Shown piece by piece: positions 7,214 through 10,228 of a stretch of 10,228 nt of DNA. The stretch comes from SHZI01 sp964371995. GTDB lineage: Bacteria > Pseudomonadota > Gammaproteobacteria > Steroidobacterales > GCA-2729495. Location: assembly GCA_964371995.1 (NCBI GenBank), contig CAYJPG010000105.1, positions 1 through 10,228 of the forward strand, in the 5' to 3' direction. The notes beneath the pieces were generated by a model. The model searched no databases. It worked only from the letters and a program-made list of their open reading frames with translations, and had not been told where the DNA came from. Both the position numbers and the translations under genes were made by a program. The stretch's first letter is position 1. Each line of letters opens with the position of its first letter.

Positions 7214-7965
7214 GGCACCGCGTCATACCGGTGGTGCTGATCAACGGCTATTCCGTGCTCAAGACCATCCGCTTCAGCGAGCGCCGCAATCTGGGCAACC
7301 CGATCACCGTCGCGCGGACCTACAACACGCGTAACGTCGATGAACTGATCCTGCTGGATATCGATGCATCGGCACAGAAGCGCTCCATCGACATGTTTAC
7401 CGTGCGCGAGATTGCCTCGGAGTGTTTCATGCCGCTGACGGTCGGCGGCGGGCTGCGCAGCATCGAGGATATCCGCAAGCTGCTCAAGGCAGGCGCAGAC
7501 AAGGTATCGCTGAACTACGGAGCGCTGGTCGATCCGGAATTCGTCCGCAATGCGGTACGCATATTCGGCGCGCAATGTATTGTCGTTTCGATCGATATCC
7601 GCCGGCGTGACGGCGTCAACCGGGTGTGGTCGCGGGTTGATCCGGCGCTGGATCTCGATCCGCTTGAATGGATTGGCCGCGCACAGGCGCTCGGTGCCGG
7701 CGAACTGCTCATCAACTTTGTCGATCGCGACGGCACGATGGAGGGTTGTGACCAGGAGACCATCGGGAGCTATGCACGGGCTGCCGATGTCCCGCTGATC
7801 GCCTGCGGCGGTATCTCCGGTCCGGACGACTGTGTGGCCGCGATCCGCGCCGGGGCGTCAGCGGTGGCTGCGGCGAGCATCTTTCACTTCACGAACTACA
7901 CACCCAATGACTGCAAGCGCAGAATGGCCGAGCAGGGCGTTCCGGTCAGGTTGCTGACGGGCTGA
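7207..7965 (+). CDS. hisF: HisF-like barrel, probable ammonia conduit (HisF2 type)
   Basis: A 252-residue beta/alpha barrel homologous to the cyclase subunit of imidazole glycerol phosphate synthase. Residues LTVGGGLRS (77-85), GADKVSLN (96-103), VVSIDIRR (126-133), VDRDGT (172-177) and the second phosphate-binding region (CGGIS, AAASIFH) fit HisF without gaps near the N-terminus. Numbering therefore matches Thermotoga HisF: Asp130 is kept, but the catalytic Asp11 is Leu11 (codon 7237-7239) in the segment IPVVLINGY. Gate and interface residues Arg5, Glu46, Lys99, Glu166 (equivalent to Glu167) and Asp98 are kept. This pattern fits HisF2-type paralogues that forward ammonia to a WbpG-type enzyme. 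The fold is certain; loss of imidazole glycerol phosphate synthesis is inferred from Leu11. Its stop abuts the stop of the convergent GT4 gene. Confidence 0.92.
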   Translation: MLRHRVIPVVLINGYSVLKTIRFSERRNLGNPITVARTYNTRNVDELILLDIDASAQKRSIDMFTVREIASECFMPLTVGGGLRSIEDIRKLLKAGADKVSLNYGALVDPEFVRNAVRIFGAQCIVVSIDIRRRDGVNRVWSRVDPALDLDPLEWIGRAQALGAGELLINFVDRDGTMEGCDQETIGSYARAADVPLIACGGISGPDDCVAAIRAGASAVAAASIFHFTNYTPNDCKRRMAEQGVPVRLLTG

Positions 7966-7989
7966 TCAGCCCGGGTCGGGCAGTCCCGA
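7958..7989. terminator. Stem-loops at the convergent hisF/GT4 junction, possible bidirectional terminator
   Basis: CGGGCTGATCAGCCCG (7958-7973) is a 16-base perfect palindrome centred on the two abutting stop codons; as RNA it can form a 6-bp GC-rich stem with a GATC loop on either strand. A second small hairpin, TCGGG-CAGT-CCCGA, occupies 7976-7989. Neither is followed by a T-run on either strand, so this is not a standard intrinsic terminator. It could still slow polymerase or protect 3' ends of both converging transcripts. Confidence 0.35.
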
Positions 7990-9075
7990 TGCGCCGGCCA
8001 GTGCCCCGAAAAAGGCCAGATATTTGTCCGTCGTCCGGGCTGATGAAAACCGGTCTTCGAGGTTCCTTCTGCCGTTTTCGGCCAGCTGCCGGCACAGGTC
8101 CGGGTCCTTGTGCAGCTGTTCTACGCGGCGGCTGATTGCAGCCGGATCTTCCACCGGGACGACAAAGCCTGATACCCCGTCTTCAACCACTTCCTTGCCG
8201 CCGCCCGTATCGGTGATGATCACCGGCGTGCCGTAGCCCATCGCTTCCATCACGGCTCGCGGCAGGCCTTCGCCGCTGCGCGAGGGCTGCACCAGCACAT
8301 TGCTGGCTGCAATCAGTTCGGGGGCATTCTGGCGAAAACCGGCGACATGAATGCGCTCGCGCATCCTGTTGCCGGCAATCAGCGTGGAGTAGGGCTCTGC
8401 GTCCGTGTCCTTGCCCACCAGCAGCAGGTGCAGATTGTCGATATGCGCGAGTTGATTTGCTGCTTCCAGCATGATGTCGATGCCCTTGCTGGGTCTGGCG
8501 TTGACGGCACAGATGACTACGAAATCATCGGCGCCGATGCCGAATTCGCCCAGATCGGCCGGTGGCAGTGAAGACCATTCAAGGTTGTGGCCCTTGTGAA
8601 TGGTTACGACCTGGTCCCTGTTCTTCCATACCCTTTGCAGTACGTCCTGCCGGACCGCCTCGGAAACGCAGACCACGCCGTCCACACGCGGGTGCAGGAT
8701 AGTCAGGTAGGCGGTCGGGTCGTGACGGTGCAGGCCACCGGTAGTGCCCCGGTAGGCAACCAGCTTTACGGGGAAGCCGATCGCTGCAAAAGCTGCATTG
8801 GGTATGGTCTTTGAGGTCGTTGCGTAGATGATGTCGTAATGAGTGCGGCGCAGTTCTGCGCGGAGGGCGCGGATCGATTTCAGATCGATCTTTTTTTCCG
8901 GATAGCAATGCAACATGCGGATGCCGAGTTCGCGCAGGCGCGGCACGTAGACGGAATCCGGCTTGATGACGATAGTGAGCCTGTGGCCCCGCTCCGCCAT
9001 CGCGATGAAGGATTCGAACTCGGGGCGTAACTGGCTCAGTGCACCCCGTGAGCCGGCCGCAATGAGTATGTTCAA
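7966..9075 (-). CDS. Glycosyltransferase family 4 (GT-B, retaining type)
   Basis: A 369-residue cytosolic glycosyltransferase. The first Rossmann strand and loop (NILIAAGSRGALSQLRPE, 2-19) start the acceptor domain. The donor domain contains ARPSKGID (193-200, with the phosphate-binding Lys197), LLLVGKD (217-223), VLVQPSRSGEGLPRAVMEAMGYGTPVI (260-286) with the E-x7-E pair Glu269/Glu277, and the C-terminal GVSGFVVPVEDP (300-311). The start is a TTG (9073-9075) that overlaps the upstream GT2 stop as TTGA; the next in-frame Met, residue 26, would remove the first strand, so TTG is the better start. The donor sugar cannot be read from sequence. Position after a WaaE-like GT2 suggests LPS or capsule chain assembly. 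No transmembrane segment is visible. Confidence 0.88.
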   Translation of the reverse strand: MNILIAAGSRGALSQLRPEFESFIAMAERGHRLTIVIKPDSVYVPRLRELGIRMLHCYPEKKIDLKSIRALRAELRRTHYDIIYATTSKTIPNAAFAAIGFPVKLVAYRGTTGGLHRHDPTAYLTILHPRVDGVVCVSEAVRQDVLQRVWKNRDQVVTIHKGHNLEWSSLPPADLGEFGIGADDFVVICAVNARPSKGIDIMLEAANQLAHIDNLHLLLVGKDTDAEPYSTLIAGNRMRERIHVAGFRQNAPELIAASNVLVQPSRSGEGLPRAVMEAMGYGTPVIITDTGGGKEVVEDGVSGFVVPVEDPAAISRRVEQLHKDPDLCRQLAENGRRNLEDRFSSARTTDKYLAFFGALAGASGLPDPG

Positions 9076-9851
9076 CTGGGAGTCCGGTTACGGTCTTCGG
9101 TTTCCAGATACCACAGCCCTGCGTACTTGTTGAACGAGGCCTGCGCAAACATCACGGCCATCATCAGCCCGCGCTGGCCGTCGAGAAAACCGAGCCTGAG
9201 CACATAGATCAGGAAGAAGGTCCACACGGCGCGCACGATGGCAAAGGGGATGCCGAAACTTCTGATCTTTTGCGCGTAGTACTTGCGGCTGGTCTCCCAG
9301 GCATAGCTGCGGTTCTTTTGCAGCAGGTGGTCGAAGCCCCTGAGCGAGTTGTGCATCAGGTAGCCCTTGCGGATCGTGGAGATTTTTCCGTCGGTCACGA
9401 TATGTCCGTGCACGACCACCGGCGTGATGGATGCGCCGGCGCGCCTGAACAGGCGTTTGGCTGCCCGCGCCGAGCGCCCGTGTTTCAGCTGCTTGCCGAG
9501 GATCACGTTGCCCCAGGGCAGTTTGAATGCGACCTCGTCGATCTGCGGTCTGGACAGGATGGTCCGGATCGAGGCTTTCATCTCCGGATCCAGCCACTCG
9601 TCAGCATCAATGATCAGTACCCAGTCGCAACTCGCCTTGTCGAGTGCGCGCTGCTTCTGGAAACCGTCGCCGGGCCAGTCTTCGGTGATCCAGACCTTGT
9701 CAGTGTATTCGCGGGCGATGGCAACCGTGTTGTCGGTGCTGCCTGAATCAAACACGATGACTTCGTCGGCGATGTGCTTCAGGGATTCCAGGCAGGGCCG
9801 TATGCGGTCCTGCTCGTTCATGCAGACGATGATTGCCGACAATGAGTGCAT
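9072..9851 (-). CDS. Glycosyltransferase family 2, WaaE/KdtX-like
   Basis: A 259-residue GT-A enzyme. SLSAIIVCMNE (3-13) is the opening strand, FDSGSTDNT (34-42) the nucleotide-binding loop, and IDADEW (81-86) the metal-binding DxD region. The W..D.F..QR.LA-like segment WPGDGFQKQRALDKA (59-73) is typical of the WaaE group, whose members add glucose or related sugars to the LPS inner core. A hydrophobic stretch at 203-220 (FAIVRAVWTFFLIYVLRL) suggests membrane association near the C-terminus. Length matches WaaE. The ATG at 9849-9851 follows a GGGAG site five bases upstream; the stop overlaps the GT4 TTG start, and 17 bases separate it from the upstream partial gene, so the three form one leftward unit. 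The general class is clear; the sugar and acceptor are not. Confidence 0.9.
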   Translation of the reverse strand: MHSLSAIIVCMNEQDRIRPCLESLKHIADEVIVFDSGSTDNTVAIAREYTDKVWITEDWPGDGFQKQRALDKASCDWVLIIDADEWLDPEMKASIRTILSRPQIDEVAFKLPWGNVILGKQLKHGRSARAAKRLFRRAGASITPVVVHGHIVTDGKISTIRKGYLMHNSLRGFDHLLQKNRSYAWETSRKYYAQKIRSFGIPFAIVRAVWTFFLIYVLRLGFLDGQRGLMMAVMFAQASFNKYAGLWYLETEDRNRTPS

Positions 9852-9856
9852 GGTGG

Positions 9857-9861
9857 CTCCC
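9857..9861 (-). promoter_or_regulatory. Ribosome binding site of the GT2 gene
   Basis: On the minus strand GGGAG ends five bases before the ATG at 9851. It supports that start over any internal methionine and is the only good Shine-Dalgarno match in the leftward operon. Confidence 0.6.
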
Positions 9862-9868
9862 GCCCTGG

Positions 9869-10228
9869 TCAGAATCCGTAATAGCCGAGCTGACGGCGCA
9901 TCTTCAGGTTGCGCAGCAGATTCAGCGGCTTTTTATCCTGCCATCCGCTGGCAAGCATGTCTTCCACGGCATCCATTATGCGGCTGGCGCTCGCGCCATC
10001 GCGCCACGGTGTGACTGACGGTCCGTAGGCGTCGATTGCCCGCTGCAGTTCTGCATCGGGGTGCAGCGCGCGGGCCAGCGCAGCCTGCAGTTCTGCGGGC
10101 TCCTGTATGTCGATGAGGAACGGCCCGGGTTTCCGGTTCCGGTAGCTGACCACCGGCTTGCCCAGCAACAGGAATTCCTGCAGCACCGAGGAGTTGTCGC
10201 TGACCATGACATCGGCCCGGTGCAGAAG
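9869..10228 (-). CDS. C-terminal part of a CDP-glycerol glycerophosphotransferase-like protein (start outside window)
   Basis: The frame is open to the window edge, giving 119 visible C-terminal residues beginning LLHRADV; the first Met in view (10205-10207) is internal. The segment ADVMVSDNSSVLQEFLLLGKPVV resembles the late conserved block of TagB/TagF-like enzymes (aDvliSDySSv..efllL.kPvi), where the S-D-x-S-S region sits in the nucleotide-phosphate site of a GT-B fold. In teichoic-acid makers these enzymes transfer glycerol phosphate; in Gram-negative LPS and capsule loci relatives have varied or unknown donors. The tail after this block is Arg/Lys-rich (about KKPLNLLRNLKMRRQ) and may lie at the membrane. 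UDP-GlcNAc 2-epimerase-like proteins share this fold and remain an alternative, because the N-terminal half cannot be seen. Confidence 0.6.
   Translation of the reverse strand, partial: LLHRADVMVSDNSSVLQEFLLLGKPVVSYRNRKPGPFLIDIQEPAELQAALARALHPDAELQRAIDAYGPSVTPWRDGASASRIMDAVEDMLASGWQDKKPLNLLRNLKMRRQLGYYGF

Noticed and set aside
6593..7965. Remnant of a histidine biosynthesis operon
   Set aside because: No hisA, hisI, hisB or other his gene is adjacent, the pair follows a WbpG-type gene with overlapping codons, and HisF lacks catalytic Asp11.
1..10228. CRISPR array, transposon ends, tRNA genes, restriction or defence genes
   Set aside because: No spaced direct repeats, no transposase-like protein, no tRNA-like stretch and no nuclease or methylase motifs were seen. 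Coding sequence fills nearly the whole window, and the largest gap is 51 bases.

Overview
The window is a dense piece of a Gram-negative surface-glycan locus, about 60% GC by eye, with almost no intergenic DNA. It suggests a member of Pseudomonadota, perhaps Gammaproteobacteria, because it combines a pseudaminic acid (Pse) pathway, a WbpG/HisH/HisF-type amidination module and a WaaE-like glycosyltransferase. The genus cannot be read from the sequence. No rRNA, tRNA, CRISPR array, insertion sequence or phage gene was seen, and no frameshift was found in any gene.

Layout. Positions 1-4302 (+) hold a translationally coupled nonulosonate operon: pseC (5' end outside the window), pseF, a pseG-pseH fusion, and pseI. 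Positions 4311-5402 (-) hold one convergent gene for a GT-B enzyme with bacterial sialyltransferase/polysialyltransferase motifs. A 51-bp divergent gap (5403-5453) follows. Positions 5454-7965 (+) hold an N-acetyl sugar amidotransferase (PseA/WbpG family), hisH and hisF in overlapping order. Positions 7966-10228 (-) hold three glycosyltransferase-type genes transcribed toward the left: a partial gene resembling CDP-glycerol glycerophosphotransferases, a WaaE-like GT2 and a GT4. The hisF and GT4 stop codons abut inside a 16-bp perfect palindrome.

How it works together (inference). PseC, the PseH-like domain, the PseG domain, PseI and PseF form steps 2-6 of CMP-Pse5Ac7Ac synthesis; PseB, step 1, is expected just upstream. 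The PP-loop amidotransferase, fed with ammonia by HisH through the HisF barrel, would convert an N-acetyl group into an acetamidino group. This HisF lacks the family's catalytic Asp11 but keeps its ammonia-gate residues, so it is probably an ammonia conduit and not a histidine enzyme. The sialyltransferase-like protein is the best candidate for attaching the resulting Pse derivative. The GT4, GT2 and partial gene would build the remaining glycan, more likely LPS or capsule than flagellin, since no Maf or flagellin gene is present here.
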